Of a stretch of DNA of 64,000 nucleotides, positions 31,274 through 43,166 are shown one piece after another. The first letter of the stretch is position 1. Every line of letters starts with the position of its first letter. A program made the translations under genes and the position numbers. Origin of the DNA: Hyaloscypha bicolor E (Eukaryota; Ascomycota; Leotiomycetes; Helotiales; Hyaloscyphaceae); the NCBI RefSeq assembly GCF_002865645.1, contig NW_020194693.1, forward strand, positions 1,178,001 to 1,242,000, written 5' to 3'. The notes under the pieces were generated by a model, which did not search any database, had not been told where the DNA came from, and saw only the letters and a list, made by a program, of their open reading frames with translations.

Positions 31274-33241
31274 ATGTCCATCACACACTCAATGACGATG
31301 GCAAACCTTAAGCCAGAAGATGGAGAGCATTCCATCTGGCATGGCTACAGCCACCAAGCTCCCAGCGTGTCCCATCCCCCCGCATTCGACTCGAACTATC
31401 ACTCTCCCGCGTTGTCTATCCCGCACCATGGACGACCCCAGAAAGGGACTTACCGTTCTCTGGACATTCCGTCAATACATCCACGTCCTCGAGAGGGATC
31501 TGGGGTCATGACTGCATCACCACCGCCCTTGAACACCCACCACAGTTATCCATCGTTGAAGAGAGCCTTTCAAGGGGAAATACCGTATGGGGAAAGCGTG
31601 CAGGAGTTCAAGGACGAGATCGACGCACCGAAGCCCACGATCAGCCAAGACCACAGGTTGCTTTCTTTTGGTAAACTCCAGGAGAAGCACACCATCATCG
31701 ACGGTCAAGGGCGAGTACAGCAAATCGAGTTGACAGCGCAGATCCACGGGATGTTCTTCTTATCGGAATTAGCAACACCAGCAGGAGAGAATCATCTAGT
31801 GCAGCCCGAGCTGACATGCTACCGACGAAACTTGTTCCAGATATCTGGAAGCGTCACTACACCACGAAGCGCCTTGTCAATAATTACTGAACACAACAAT
31901 AGGATTCCCATCGTTTCATTGGAAGTCGTCATCTCCGCTACCGAGTCTGTTGACAACCACATCGTGAAGCTGATCGTTATCCCGTGGAAGACTCCCCCAC
32001 CCAACTCACCCGAAATCCCAACAGGCCAGGAACATGAGCCTGCACCCATACCACTACTACCGCTCGACGAAGGCCCCGATGCAGATCCCGACTTCACGGT
32101 GTATCCGATTGCGTATCGGAGGTTGCAATTCAGGATTGCAACGGCAAACAACGGTCGAAGACGAGAGCTTCAACAGCACTTCACACTTCACCTCAACGTT
32201 GTGGGGACTTTGGCGAATAGTACGAAGTTGAATGTTTGTGAGACGGCTACCGCGCCAATTGTGGTCAGAGGTCGAAGTCCGAGAAACTTTCAGGCGAGAA
32301 AGGAGATTCCTCTTGCGGGGTCGTCCTCTTCTCGTGGGCAGCCTCCTGAGCTTCAGGTTGCTACAAACATTATGTCGAATACTGGCGGCCATGACGGAAA
32401 GAAGACGGCGAAGCCGCAAACGCTTGAGCTTCCAAGGTCACCTTTCACGTTCGATTCGAGCACACTTTCGGGATCTCCCTCTATGATTCGACAGTAAGTT
32501 CATATTCTCCTTGTTATACTATTGAATCTCCCTGCTTCGTTATAATACCAGAGCAGCGCTACACTCCCGCGCAATCCTTGTTGTGGAGAGAACCTTATTC
32601 TTTTTTTACGTACACTTGCTGACAGAACAAGGACTTATTCCTCGTGGAACGCAACTCAAACTCCAGATCACACCACGGCACCAAACACGCCAAACTACCC
32701 AGCGCCGTCAATAGGAATAGACAATTACCTGCAGGTCAACCAGTCAGATCCAAATCTCGCTCAGTCAAGCACGCATTCCTCAGCAACAAATCTTGCCCCC
32801 GGTCCACCGCCACTCCGTCAACAATACGCTTACCACCACCCTCCTTCCTCCGAACCACCCTCTTCCACCACCCTTCGCTTCATTGACAGCAACCCGCGAC
32901 CCGCAAAATCCCCACGACACGTTGCGCCTCCAGAGGTCCCCTCAAACGCACCTCAAGCTTATTCCGAGTACTCGACCCGCTTCGCGGCTCCTTATAGCCA
33001 AGCACCCTCCGTAGCCATGCCCTCGCGGGCACCCGAGTACTTTCCCACCACGCAACAACATTCAATGACCATGAACCAGCCGTGGACCAGCGCGTCAGAA
33101 GGAGGAGGAGTCTACGGCACAAGTCAACCGCCCGGCGTCCATCAGTACGAGTTTCCAACCGAGCAGAGCCAGTACGTGAAACAAGAAGGAGAGGCACCTC
33201 ACCCACCTATGCATTATACTTGGAATCTTCAACAGCAATGA
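31274..33241 (+). CDS. NDT80/PhoG-family transcription factor (VIB-1/PacG-like)
   Basis: Exons 31274-32493 and 32626-33241 with a 132-nt intron (GTAAGT to GACAG, phase 2) give 611 residues. The NDT80/PhoG Ig-fold DNA-binding domain spans about 145-345: VQQIELTAQIHGMFFLSEL, LTCYRRNLFQISGSV at about 180, a run around SATESVDNHIVKLIVIPWKT, RLQFRIATANNGRRRELQQHF and VVRGRSPRNFQARK at about 332. The first 110 residues are His/Pro/Ser-rich; the last 250 are Pro/Gln/Ser-rich and disordered, ending in WNLQQQ. In Neurospora this family includes VIB-1, needed for HET-triggered incompatibility and protease secretion, and FSD-1; I cannot say which orthologue this is. It lies beside HET and NACHT loci, which is suggestive but may be chance. 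Confidence 0.9.
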
Positions 33242-34744
33242 TCTGACCTTAATCCTAAACTCTAAAACCTAATTTCGAAATTTCGATACGACCCCTAGAA
33301 CGATTTCCACGACGACACCGACACAGATACAGAATGACTTAAGACTTGCCTTGCTTTACCCGTTTCGAATCGACTCTCTACTTATTACTGTACCGGTACG
33401 CTTCTTAGGCCGTGCATGAGTCCGGCGCAGGGAATTTGCTTTTACTGATTTTGATGGAGATGAGGAGGTTGGATTGCTACTTACTAGAGAGCAGAGGGAA
33501 GAGGTAGAGTTGGTCGATGAGGGTTTGGAGTACGAAAGATATACACGCAGCACATACAGGATTGTAGGCGCAGGATGGCACTGGATGGAGGAAAAGCACG
33601 ATACCCTACAGCAAACACTTTCACAATATACATGAATAAGACCGTCATTGACTTGCTGCGGATTTCTGCAAGAGGAATCTGTTTGAGGTGTCCTTGCCTT
33701 TATTGGAGTATATATGATTCTTCTACAAAGACCCAGAATCTACTACTATACTTCGGATAACTACAGATTGGTTGCTTCCCCTGTCGCAACATATCCCCAA
33801 GTTGAATTCCGAGAAAGGAACCTTCTCTCGTCTATTGCCAGCTAAATTTCCCTGCTCTAGAACAAATAAAAGTTGACACATTCAGAAACCACAATATCCT
33901 TCCTTTTCTTCGGAATCATGGGAAGCAAAAGGCCCATTTCCCGTAAAGGGTAGACTCCATCGAATCAGATCAGTTCCCCCACTCCAATTCCTGATTTTTG
34001 TTACTGGAAGCCCAAAATCTCTACTATTCGCATCTTGAATCCAAACCCCCCTTTTCACGCGCAACCGGTTTTCTACCAGTTTCAACGGCTAAAATCTCAC
34101 CACGCGATTGGCCTTCCTCGGCGATATTCTGCTATTTCCCCTCGTCCCCTAATAATACCCGCAATTATTTCGCATGGCATAAGCCCTCCATCAAACTCGA
34201 CAACCATCCCCTTCCTCCCGTTTTCTGCGCGGAAACCTTATCTATTGGTCGCGTTGTTCATTGGTCCGTCTTATGTTCGTGGCGAATGCCCCCTTTTCCC
34301 TGAGAACGCTTGCGATTTTCATGCCTTTGATGACTCGTCGGCTTTCAAAACGGACAATCCCCAGGAGATCACCCCAGCCACATTTTCCTCCAAAAATTGC
34401 GTGGTTTCAAGCAGAAACCGATCGAAATTGGGGCTGGGTCACTGAATTTCTGCTAGTAGTGTTTCAAGAAGAGATGTCATTTAATCCTCGCATCAGAGGA
34501 TTTGCAGACCCGGTTTTCTCCCGGTTTCAACCCCTCCAAACCTCACCCCGCATTTCAAAAGCAAGACCTCCAAATCTGGTGAGCTCCTCGCTATCAACAA
34601 GTAATCATTTTATCCTTCATAGCATAAAAACCCTCATCAAAAACCCAATCTCGCAATGCCCCCCATTTTTCGCCACCCAATTCCCACGAAAGCAATGAAG
34701 AAATTTCCCCACACACCCCCGTGACCCCCCATCCCAGGAAATCG

Positions 34745-34755
34745 ATATTGCGGCT

Positions 34756-34799
<44 letters not shown>

Positions 34800-34850
34800 G
34801 CCTCTCTTCCCATTCTCCAAAGAAAATAATCCTTCCGGCTACATGCATCC
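34745..34850. repeat. Dispersed repeat containing a 40-base C homopolymer
   Basis: ATATTGCGGCTTGCCC at 34745 runs into 40 consecutive C (34758-34797), then CTTCCCATTCTCC, an A-rich stretch, and AATCCTTCCGGCT ending CATGCATCC. A second copy at 46465-46533 has the same order but only five C and an expanded A run. Homopolymer length may be unreliable in the assembly. Confidence 0.75.
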
Positions 34851-35422
34851 GGCCCCCAACCACCAATTTCTTCTTTTTGCACTCGGTAGCCGAATGAATG
34901 GGTGGACATAGCTTCTTAACCCCGGCCACTACAACCAGAGACAAGCAATCAGAATCCCGATATTAAGCGTAATCTTTGTTGAATTGTATATTTCGGAAAG
35001 GAAATTTGGGGGTTGGGGAGAGGGGGGGGGTCGAAAACGCCATTTTGGGCTGCTTTCAGCATGAGGGGAGATTCACCATGCGTAAATGTTTTCGCGGTTT
35101 ATCATTTTTCAATGAGACAAAGGGATAATCACTGGCCTTGTATATATTCCAAGTCCAAAAAAAAGGGGGATCGGGCTTGAACACTTCGAGTTTATTTTCC
35201 CAAGGTCTATTTATCTATCCCATGCGCTATCACTATTGATAAAACTCTTTAGGCCGGATGCGGTGGTGATGGTGACCCCACGGTAAGGATTTGACCTTCT
35301 TATCGGGATTCGGAACTGCTTGGTTGGTGGAAGTTACCGGGAGGACGCAATCATAAGGCGTAGATCCACCGTGTCACTCATTTTCCGGCATTCGGCTCGG
35401 GAACGACGGTGAACAGAGTCTT

Positions 35423-35563
35423 TCATCTCCGCCTATAGCACAATCCTGCCATAGTGAGGATGATTCCAACAATGGAAATTGGCACCCCGACTGCGACTGC
35501 CACGGGAACGGTAGCTTCTCTTCTTGAAAGGGCTTCGTAAAGTTGGTCCCCTAGTGCCGGCAT
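35423..35563 (-). CDS. Possible small single-pass membrane protein or terminal exon
   Basis: The minus-strand frame from the ATG at 35563 reads MPALGDQLYEALSRRE, then a hydrophobic segment (VPVAVAVGVPISIVGIIL) followed by CYRRR and a stop: a transmembrane helix with a basic stop-transfer end. The frame stays open upstream to about 35644 (TLGSTLSRALHQELSHG), where a TTAAG could be a 3' splice site, so this may be the last exon of a longer gene. I do not recognise the family. Confidence 0.3.
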   Translation of the reverse strand: MPALGDQLYEALSRREATVPVAVAVGVPISIVGIILTMAGLCYRRR

Positions 35564-36324
35564 GAGGGTTGTGCTTTTCTCTGTGCCGTGTGATAATTCT
35601 TGATGGAGTGCTCGACTTAGTGTTGATCCGAGTGTTCTATCCCCTTAATGAGACCTCACTTGGTCGAGACTTAGTACTGACACGGGTTTTCAGTAAATGA
35701 TTTTGGGATGCAGAATCCGAGTGGTGTTGTCGAAAGAGGTTAAAAACAAATATGAGATTTCTTGGCAGATTATATCGTATGGAACTGCGTAATAATGCAT
35801 TGTGAATCAAACTTGTAATTTGACAAACAGCTTGATTGAGAGCTGCTTTACTTTAACCAAAAGGGTTCTGATTTATCACGCTATGAATGCAGTGCTAATT
35901 GGATTCATCGACGTCGTGGAGATGAGATATAAGTAAGTGGCCACAGAATTAATGTACTAAAGAACGGAAGTAAGCTATTTTGTGAAGAAGGTTGTTTCAG
36001 ATTCCAATCTTTCCTTGGGAGTCTGACCGACCAACCACAGAGACTTGCGCCGAGAAGCCGAACCGGCGAACATAATTTTTATCCCGGCCCCCACAACGGT
36101 TCCTTCAGCCTCGCCGACCCCATTCCCTTCAATCTCGACGACAACCAGCTCCAGCTCCGCAGCCTCGCCCATCCACACCAGATTATCGGGACCCCAACTC
36201 TAGGCCCAGCTCCGCATATTTGTCCTTCTTTTAGCCTTGGAACCTGCAAACGCAATCCTTCAGCCCCCATCAAGATCCTTTCAGCTTCGTTCGCGATATC
36301 CAGATAGCAACGAAGAGAGAGAGG

Positions 36325-37303
36325 ATGGATTTCGACCTCCCCAACGCAAAACGGTACCCCCCTCTTTGCCTTCCCTTCCTCCCCCCGTCCCTCCCTCTTC
36401 ACCCACACACCACCAAGCTAAACACCCTCCAGCGTCCGCCGCTCCGAGCTCTTCTCACACTCCCAATCCTCAACCCCCGAACCAGAAGCAGCAGACCCCG
36501 CCTCCACCACCCTGCTGCAAGCCCGACTAGCCGCTCTCTACGGCCCCCTCGACACCCTTCCTGCCCCCTCCGCCCCTTCGAATCCTGCGAATCCTCCCCC
36601 CAAGCACAAAGCAGCCGCATCTCCGCACGCGCCGAACGGGGTTCGAGATCATGCAGACGCAGACGCAGACCCAGCGCAGGAAGGTGGAGATAAGGACGAA
36701 GAAGAGCACGCCTTCGAATTCCGCCTGTTCTCGGGGCCCTCCGCCTCCGCGCCACGGACACAGAAGATCGTACTAGACGACGAAGCCTCGGAGCTCGGGG
36801 AATGCGGGTTCATTCGTCGAGAACGAGACAGGGCATTCTACATTGCAGCAAAAGCAGAAGGCGAAGCGCGGGCTCAATTTCAATTCGCAGCTCTATCTGG
36901 AGAAGATGTTTTGCAAGGAATGAAGAGGAGGAATTGGGGGCTCGAGGTCCCGTGGAGGGTGAGGATTTTGCGGGGTACATCTCTGTCGGCTTTGGGACAG
37001 AAGGTGGAGGTGAGAGGTATAGTCACTGCACAATCTGCGGATGGGGCAAGTGAGAGGAGGAGGAAGCCAGGCAAGAAACGACGCGTGATTCTGCGGGAGC
37101 GGAAAAGGAAGATAGAGGCGCGGGAAGAGGCGAAGAGGAAGGAGAGGGAAGGCAAAGAGGAGGCTGAGCGGGAAAAACGGACGCGGAGGAATCGAGAGAA
37201 GAAGGTGAAGCGGAAGGTGAAGGAGAAGGCTTTGAAAGCCTGCAACCCTGAAGCTTCTGCCTCTGCCTCTGTTCCTGTCAACGATCAATCAGGCAGCGAA
37301 TAA
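36325..37303 (+). CDS. DUF2011-family protein
   Basis: Exon 1 (36325-36353) encodes only MDFDLPNAK plus two bases of the next codon. A 79-nt intron (GTACCC to CTCCAG) precedes exon 2 (36433-37303), giving 299 residues. The joined start MDFDLPNAKRVRRSEL and the core FEFRLFSGP ... FYIAAKAEGEARAQF ... GEDVL ... NWGLEVPWRV match the fungal DUF2011 family (PF09428). The C-terminal 90 residues are strongly basic (RRRKPGKKRRV, then Lys/Arg/Glu repeats), like a nuclear or nucleolar tail. Function is unknown. It converges on the transhydrogenase gene with 311 bp between stop codons. Confidence 0.85.
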
Positions 37304-37614
37304 TTAATCATCACTTAAGACGCTCTTGGAAAAAGGGATGGAGAGGAAGTTAGAGAAAGGACAATCAATTCTACCCTTATCCCCAGAAGTAATGGAAGGA
37401 TCAGAAATGCAAGCGCGGCGCAAACCACGATCTATGCACGCGGAGCCCATGCTCGATGCCGGATAGGTAAAATGCAGAAACGCGAATGCCAATGCAGAAC
37501 TAGGAATTTTTACAGCGAGAAACTTCCTGCAATACCCGAATCCAGTCCCGATCCAACCTCATATCCATCCAGACTTCGTCTCTCATTCATTCATTCTCCT
37601 CCCTCCACGGACGC
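37304..37614. other. Convergent 3' UTR region
   Basis: 311 bp between the stop codons of the DUF2011 gene (plus) and the transhydrogenase gene (minus); it should contain both transcript ends. No gene seen. Confidence 0.45.
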
Positions 37615-40600
37615 TCAAACATCATACATCTTCCCCCTCGCTTCCAACGCCCCTTTGATAGCATCACAGCTATCCTTCGCATCCCCAAACAGCATCTTGG
37701 TGCCGGGCATATAGAACATCGGGTTCGGGACGTCCGCATACCCACTCGACATACCGCGCTTCATGACGATAACCTGCTTGCTCTTCCACGCGTGCAGCAC
37801 GGGCATGCCGGCGATGGAGGAGCCGGGCTCCAGGGCGATCGGGTTCACGGTGTCGTTGGCGCCGATGACGAGGGTTACGTCGGTGTCGGAGAAGTCGTCG
37901 TTGATCTCGTCCATTTCGAGGACAACTGCGAGGGTTAGGGGGGGAATTTCAAAGGAAAGATTGTGTGAGCGGGGGTTGAGGCGGGGCGGACTTACTATCA
38001 TATGGCACGCTGGCTTCTGCGAGTAGCACATTGCATTGTCCAGGCATACGTCCTGCAACAGGATGAATAGCAAAGCGAACATTGACACCCTTATGCTTCA
38101 GCATCCTCGTGATATCACTAATTGCGTACTGGGCTTTTGCAACTGCCATGCCGTAACCCACCACAATTATCACGCTCTCGGCTGTGGCCAGAGCATCAGC
38201 TGTTTCGTCGACCGTGGTCTTTGTGATCTGTCCCTCGATCTTGTATTCGCTGTTATCGGTCGGTGCTATACCGCCGAAGAGGACGTTTGTTAGGCCGCGA
38301 TTCATGGCGACGCACATGATGTACGAGAGAATGGAACCGGAGACACCGATGAGGGCGCCTACGGTGGTGAGGAGCGGGTTGTCGAGCATGAAACCCTCAG
38401 CGACGAGAGCGAATCCAGAGTATGCATTGAGGACGGTGATAACGACGGCTAGAGTGTGTCAGCCGACTCTTAAAGAGGGGGTAAAGAGGACGCACGCATG
38501 TCAGCGCCACCGATAGCGGCAGTGGTAGTATAACCTTTCAAGAAACTGAGGATGGCATTTCCAGAAAGACATGCAGCAGCAATGATTGGTGATCCAGGTG
38601 CCATTGCGAGGAAGGTGCCCATGGTAGCAACATTAAGGCCAAGAAGGGAAGAATTGAGGAAGTGTCGTGGGCCAGGGATTCTGATTGGCTTTGAGGACAT
38701 GCGACCTGCAAGCTTGAGGAAAGCCACAACCGAGCCGGTGAAGGTTACACCGCCTAAACGAATGAGCAAAGCTTCTAGAAGGACGGAACAGGAGCTTACC
38801 AATCAGGACGCCCAGGTATCCGGCTACCATATGCAAGGTGGAGATATCTGCTCCCCCAATATGTGCCATCACACTACCGAAACTGGTCAAGACGGCTGCT
38901 AGACCGACGACTGAATGCAGTGCGGCCACTGTCTGAGGCAAATCAGTTGCAGTTGTTCTACGACCAATGATCAGACCTAAATGTGTTAGTTGCTGCCAGG
39001 CAAATTGTGATCACATTGCCCACCAATAATAGCCCCAATGCCAGCGACTCCTCCAAATTGAGCCAAAACCGCAGGAGGAAACCCAACAGCAGCCAAAGAT
39101 GCAAGAATACCAGAGCTGACACCTAATATGCCGAGGATGTTTCCCTGACGAGCGGTAGCTTGAGAAGCTAGGCCGGACAGAGAGCCAATGCAAAGAAGAG
39201 AGCTTGCGAGGTATCCGGCTTGAACAAGACCAGCCATACCAGTGCTTGCGGCGGCAATGTATCCTCCGGTGAAGAGAACACCAGGAACAGCATACAGCCA
39301 TGGATACTCAGGTGGATCAGTTGGGCCTGTCAATGTCAGAGAAGTCATTCAAGGATTCCGCCGCAACTCACGCTTGAACATATCCAACATTCGCTTCGTA
39401 ATGACGAATCCTCCCGAAACGTTTACGAAGGCCAACAGGACTGACAGAGCTCCAAGGACTTGGGGGATAGTATGCGGGAGAATACCGCCACCCATGATGA
39501 AGAAACCTCCAACACCGACCATTCCTAAAGATTCAGTTAGTCTTGGCCCAACTCACGGAAAAGGTATTCTCACCAGAAATGGCATTGGTGACACTCATGA
39601 GCGGCGAATGCAGAGCAGGGACTACACCCCAGACAGTGCGGTATCCGATGAGACCCGCCAGCGCGAATGTGAAGAAGTTGCCCATAAAAATTGGTCCTGT
39701 GGCTTTACCCAACGCAAGAGCAAGTCCCATTCCACCTGTCACTGTGGCCACTTCTCGTGTGGTCTTCTGCCATGGCGTAACAGCAACAACTTCAGGAGCC
39801 TTGGTATCGTGTGCAGGGTTGACGGGGCGTGGTGGTGGAGGAGCTGGCCGTGGAGCTGTTGGCACAATGTCTCCTTTGTAGGTGACGATCGAGCCTCGAA
39901 TAACCTCATCTTTCAAGTCAACTCCGAAGTTTTTCTCTTCTGGTGCCATTGAAAGGAGGAATTTGGTGATGTTGTTCGAATACAGTGTTGAAGACTGGGT
40001 CGGAAGTCGTGATGGGAGGTCAGTGTATCCTGGATTATGATTAGGCGGATCTGAAAGGTAGCTAGAACTAGACAAACCAATAACAGTAACACCATTGTGC
40101 TCAACCAACTGTCCTGGTACTGTAGCCACGCAGTTCCCACCGTTCTCAGCAGCAAGATCAACGACCACGCTTCCAGTTTTCATGGCAGCAAGCATCTGGG
40201 AACTACGATCAGATGACAACAGGCAGAATACATTCATTCAAGCTTACCTCTTCCGTGATCAGCTTCGGGGCAGGTCTCCCTGGGATCAGCGCTGTAGTGA
40301 TTACAATGTCTACTTCGCGGCACTGCTCCAAAAAGAGTTTCATTTCGGCTTCGATGAATTCTTTTGACATCTCCTTTGCATATCCTCCAGCTCCCGAGCC
40401 GTCTTCTTCGATTTCTACTTCAATGAATTCGGCCCCAAGTGACTGTACTTGTTCTCGAGCTGCTGGTCGGGTATCAAAGCCTCTGACAATGGCTCCCAAG
40501 CGTTTTGCCTATGGATGTTCACAAATGATTTAGGGGGACTTGGAGGAAGTACCTACTGTTGCAATTGCACTCAACCCTGCAACGCCAGCTCCAATGACGA

Positions 40601-41588
40601 GAACTTTACATGGCGGGATCTGAATACGTGTGAGAGATGGAAAAGATTAAGTTAGTGAACTGTTTACCTTGCTGTGAAGCATTATTAGCGCGATTCTACT
40701 CTCTGATTTGGAAAACTTACCCAGCTGCAGTTACTTGCCCAGTCATAAACCTCCCAAAATGATTAGACGCCTCCAGAACAGCTCTGTACCCCGCGATATT
40801 GGCCATTGAGCTGCATGTCACGTGATCAGTCCCCTCTTTCACATGCTGAACAGCCGAAACCTACCTCAGTGCATCAAACACCTGAGCCCTCGAGATTCTA
40901 GGAATCATATCCATAGCAAAGCTGGTGGTCCCACTGTTCGCCAATTTCTCCACCACCTTCTTGTTCTGCGCCGGATACACAAACGATATAATCGTCGACC
41001 CAGGTTTCAATTGATCAACCTCGCTCATCTGGCCATCGAAACTGGGTGCCCTGACCTTGAGCAGGATGTCGCTTTCAGACCAGATGGTCTTGCTCTCTCC
41101 CAGTGTCACGCCTGCCGCCTCGTAGGCCTTGTCGGTGAATTGTGCTTCAGCGCCTGCACCGCGCTGGACCAGGACGCGCTTGAAGCCCTTCTTGAGCAAC
41201 AACGAGGCATTTTGTGGGGTAATGGCTACGCGCCGCTCGTTGGGGTAGGTCTCGCGGACGACTCCAATTGTAAGGTCTGCGTAGGGAATCGAAGTTACAG
41301 GAGGGACGTAATCGGGAGGAGCTGCAGTGTCGCTTTCGTGTCTTGCTGGGAGGATCCTCGAGACGCGTGGACGGAGCTCCTTTCGCTGCTCATTCCACTT
41401 CTGCGACGGACGGTAGAGCGGTCGAACGTGACGAGCTGGAGGGAGCACAGTTAGATAATGGTATTAGATAATAGTACCTGGACCTTCTCTCGGCTTGCTG
41501 ACATACCTAGAAGCCCAAGGTTGGAGCGCCGTGACAGACGAGCAGCAGAATGTATGCCAGCTCGACACTGGCCTAGTGTCGGCCGCAT
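37615..41588 (-). CDS. NNT: NAD(P) transhydrogenase, mitochondrial, proton-translocating
   Basis: Thirteen exons on the minus strand: 41588-41507, 41435-40865, 40810-40721, 40671-40668, 40619-40557, 40508-40248, 40195-39574, 39524-39372, 39326-39024, 38976-38800, 38753-38496, 38448-37996 and 37925-37615. Total 1115 residues, normal for a single-chain enzyme; all junctions keep frame. It couples hydride transfer from NADH to NADP+ to inward proton flow across the inner mitochondrial membrane. The start [21 protein letters not shown] is a typical import presequence; upstream in-frame ATGs at 41606 and 41675 are less likely. Domain [17 protein letters not shown], then [13 protein letters not shown] (about 250-265), then [11 protein letters not shown]. 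Domain II: many hydrophobic helices. Domain [43 protein letters not shown]. Exon 4 is a 4-nt microexon. Confidence 0.93.
40668..40671 (-). other. NNT: 4-nt microexon (CAAG) of the transhydrogenase gene
   Basis: Exon 3 ends GG and exon 5 begins ATCCCGCC; direct joining breaks the frame. Between them CAAG is bounded by CAG on its 5' side and GTAAAC on its 3' side. Both flanking introns (49 and 48 nt) contain a good branch point (GCTAAT; ACTAAC). Including CAAG restores Gly-Lys, as expected before the [11 protein letters not shown] motif. Confidence 0.75.
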
Positions 41589-42934
41589 TGTCGACGAGTT
41601 TATCATGGTCGAAACAGGCGTGTGGTCCTCGCAGTCGACGCCGTGGAGCCGCGAGGGAGTGCGAGCATCGGCCAAACAATCGAGGCTCGCGTCGAGGACG
41701 AGGCCAGTCAGTCAGTCAGTCAGTCAGTTCACCTCGCTGCTCGGGGTCCAAAATGTAGGGAAAGGTCACGGTTGCACACCGATGGGACGAGTGCAAGCAG
41801 TGAGTGAATGTGTACACAGTAAAGTCGCGCATTTGATTAGATTAGTAGAGCCGGCGGCGGCGTGTTTGAGCCTTTTGCCAAGGGTCGCCGCGCCTGCTTT
41901 CAGCTGCAGCTTCCTCTTCCATTCGTGGGGTGCGCGTGCGAGTGCGAAGGGCGGGACAGGCAGAACGGGAGCGGGACACGGCCGCTGACCTGACCTGAGT
42001 GAGGCGTGTGGGGTTTTGCGGAGCGGTGCGAGGGGCGCGAGGGGTGCGGGGGAAGCTGAGAGTCTGAGACCGAGCAAGTCCACCACTGCTGGCTCCACGG
42101 TGAAACTCTTACTGTAGAATCGCCGAACGGTCAAGCGCATGGTTCAGACAGGCAGCTGCTCTGAGGGAAGGCCAGAAGAACTGAACTAGAAATCGCCGAG
42201 TTCTCGAATGCTCCTGCATCCCACCCAGAGCAGCGGCGATGTGGCGGCGGGTAAGTCCAGACAGATGCAGGTTCAAGAGGCGTGCATAAGAGGAGCCGCC
42301 CGCATTCGACGATGTGACTCGGGGAGTGTTTCATCCGAGTTTGGATGAATTGGAAACGTTTTCACATTATGTTTAGCTGCCGAGTGGTCGAATGGGGAGC
42401 CTCCTATGTGCATGGGGGGTACAAGAAGGTGCACGTGACGTGAGGTCTCACCTCACTATAACTATCGAAGATAAATCTCCTCTGAGGTAGCTCTTTCATA
42501 ATACACGAGACCACTGTAGTGCTTCGTTGATCGTTCTGTCGGTTTGAACGGTCTTCTAAGCACAGGCTGCCACGTGATAGCCCCTGGAAAGGTCTCGCTT
42601 CATCTCGCTTGTTGTATTTCCTCCCCTTTGTCATGCACGAACACCTGTATAACGGACAGAAAAGGGGGCGCCGTTTTTTATATTCTGAGGCAAACTAGAT
42701 AAGTAATTGCTACCAATTCGAATGTTTTCCTATCCAATTGCACTTTCAAATTTATACATTTAGAAAGACTGTAAGGTTCTAGAAAGATTTGAAGGTCATC
42801 GTTTACTGATGTCCCCCTTAAATGATCATGTTGATGATTAGCACCTCTGTATTTACCCACCATAGCCTGTCTCAATAAATCCTCTTTTAAATTGAACGAT
42901 CTTCTCAATCTTGTAACTATATATATTACCTAAT
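41589..42934. other. Upstream region of the transhydrogenase gene
   Basis: Contains the presumed promoter and leader of the transhydrogenase gene and a CAGT microsatellite (41705-41728). Frames at 41766-42140 (minus) and 42404-42634 (minus) have no recognisable motif. Confidence 0.4.
41705..41728. repeat. (CAGT)6 microsatellite
   Basis: Six exact tandem copies of CAGT about 120 bp upstream of the chosen transhydrogenase start codon, probably in its leader or promoter. Confidence 0.9.
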
Positions 42935-43166
42935 GCGAATGTGCTCGATGAGTTTTCGTGTCGCTTCTTGCCAGTCTAGCAATTTCGCCGTTCATAATTC
43001 CCTCCACATAGCAGCTCCCAACAAGATTGTAGTACCGGAACTCGCCATCTGAACGCAAAACATATGGCACCTTTGCGCCGAACAGGATGGCAATTTTGTC
43101 ACCTTTCCTGCTCGTCCTTGGCACCAAACCAAAAGAGCCCTTGTAAGAGAAACTGCTATGTTCCAA
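42935..43166 (-). pseudogene. C-terminal fragment of a HET-domain protein
   Basis: The minus-strand frame reads SFSYKGSFGLVPRTSRKGDK, then IAILFGAKVPYVLRSDGEF and YYNLVGSCYVEGIMNGE. This is the conserved C-terminal block of fungal HET proteins (G-x-GL-P...GD-x-V..L.G...PY-LR...Y-LVGE-YVHGIM-GE). No HET domain precedes it in the same orientation; the plus strand at 43250-43490 instead carries a stretch that could be the middle of such a protein. The locus is a rearranged relic. Confidence 0.6.

Larger units (their letters stand above)
33242..36324. other. 3-kb spacer with a poly-C repeat and one small candidate ORF
   Basis: The first few hundred bases are likely the 3' UTR of the NDT80/PhoG gene. 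A dispersed repeat with a 40-base C run lies at 34745-34850. A short C-terminal-like membrane segment lies at 35423-35563 on the minus strand. The long minus-strand frames over the C run only translate it as poly-Gly. No other gene seen. Confidence 0.4.

Noticed and set aside
34594..34944. Minus-strand ORFs of 67-116 codons with poly-Gly
   Set aside because: They exist only because a 40-base C run has no stops; there is no motif outside it.
36399..37288. Several minus-strand ORFs opposite the DUF2011 gene
   Set aside because: The plus strand gives a continuous family-matching protein across one intron; these are GC-driven shadows.
39242..39952. 236-codon plus-strand ORF
   Set aside because: Antisense to exons 7-9 of the transhydrogenase gene, whose frame and motifs are clear.
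40822..41454. 210-codon plus-strand ORF
   Set aside because: Antisense to exon 2 of the transhydrogenase gene; no motif of its own.
41705..41728. Possible CRISPR-like short repeat
   Set aside because: Simple tetranucleotide microsatellite without spacers, in a eukaryotic genome.
42375..42410. Sequence resembling the 5' half of a Leu/Ser tRNA
   Set aside because: No T-arm GTTCGA motif or matching acceptor stem follows within tRNA distance.
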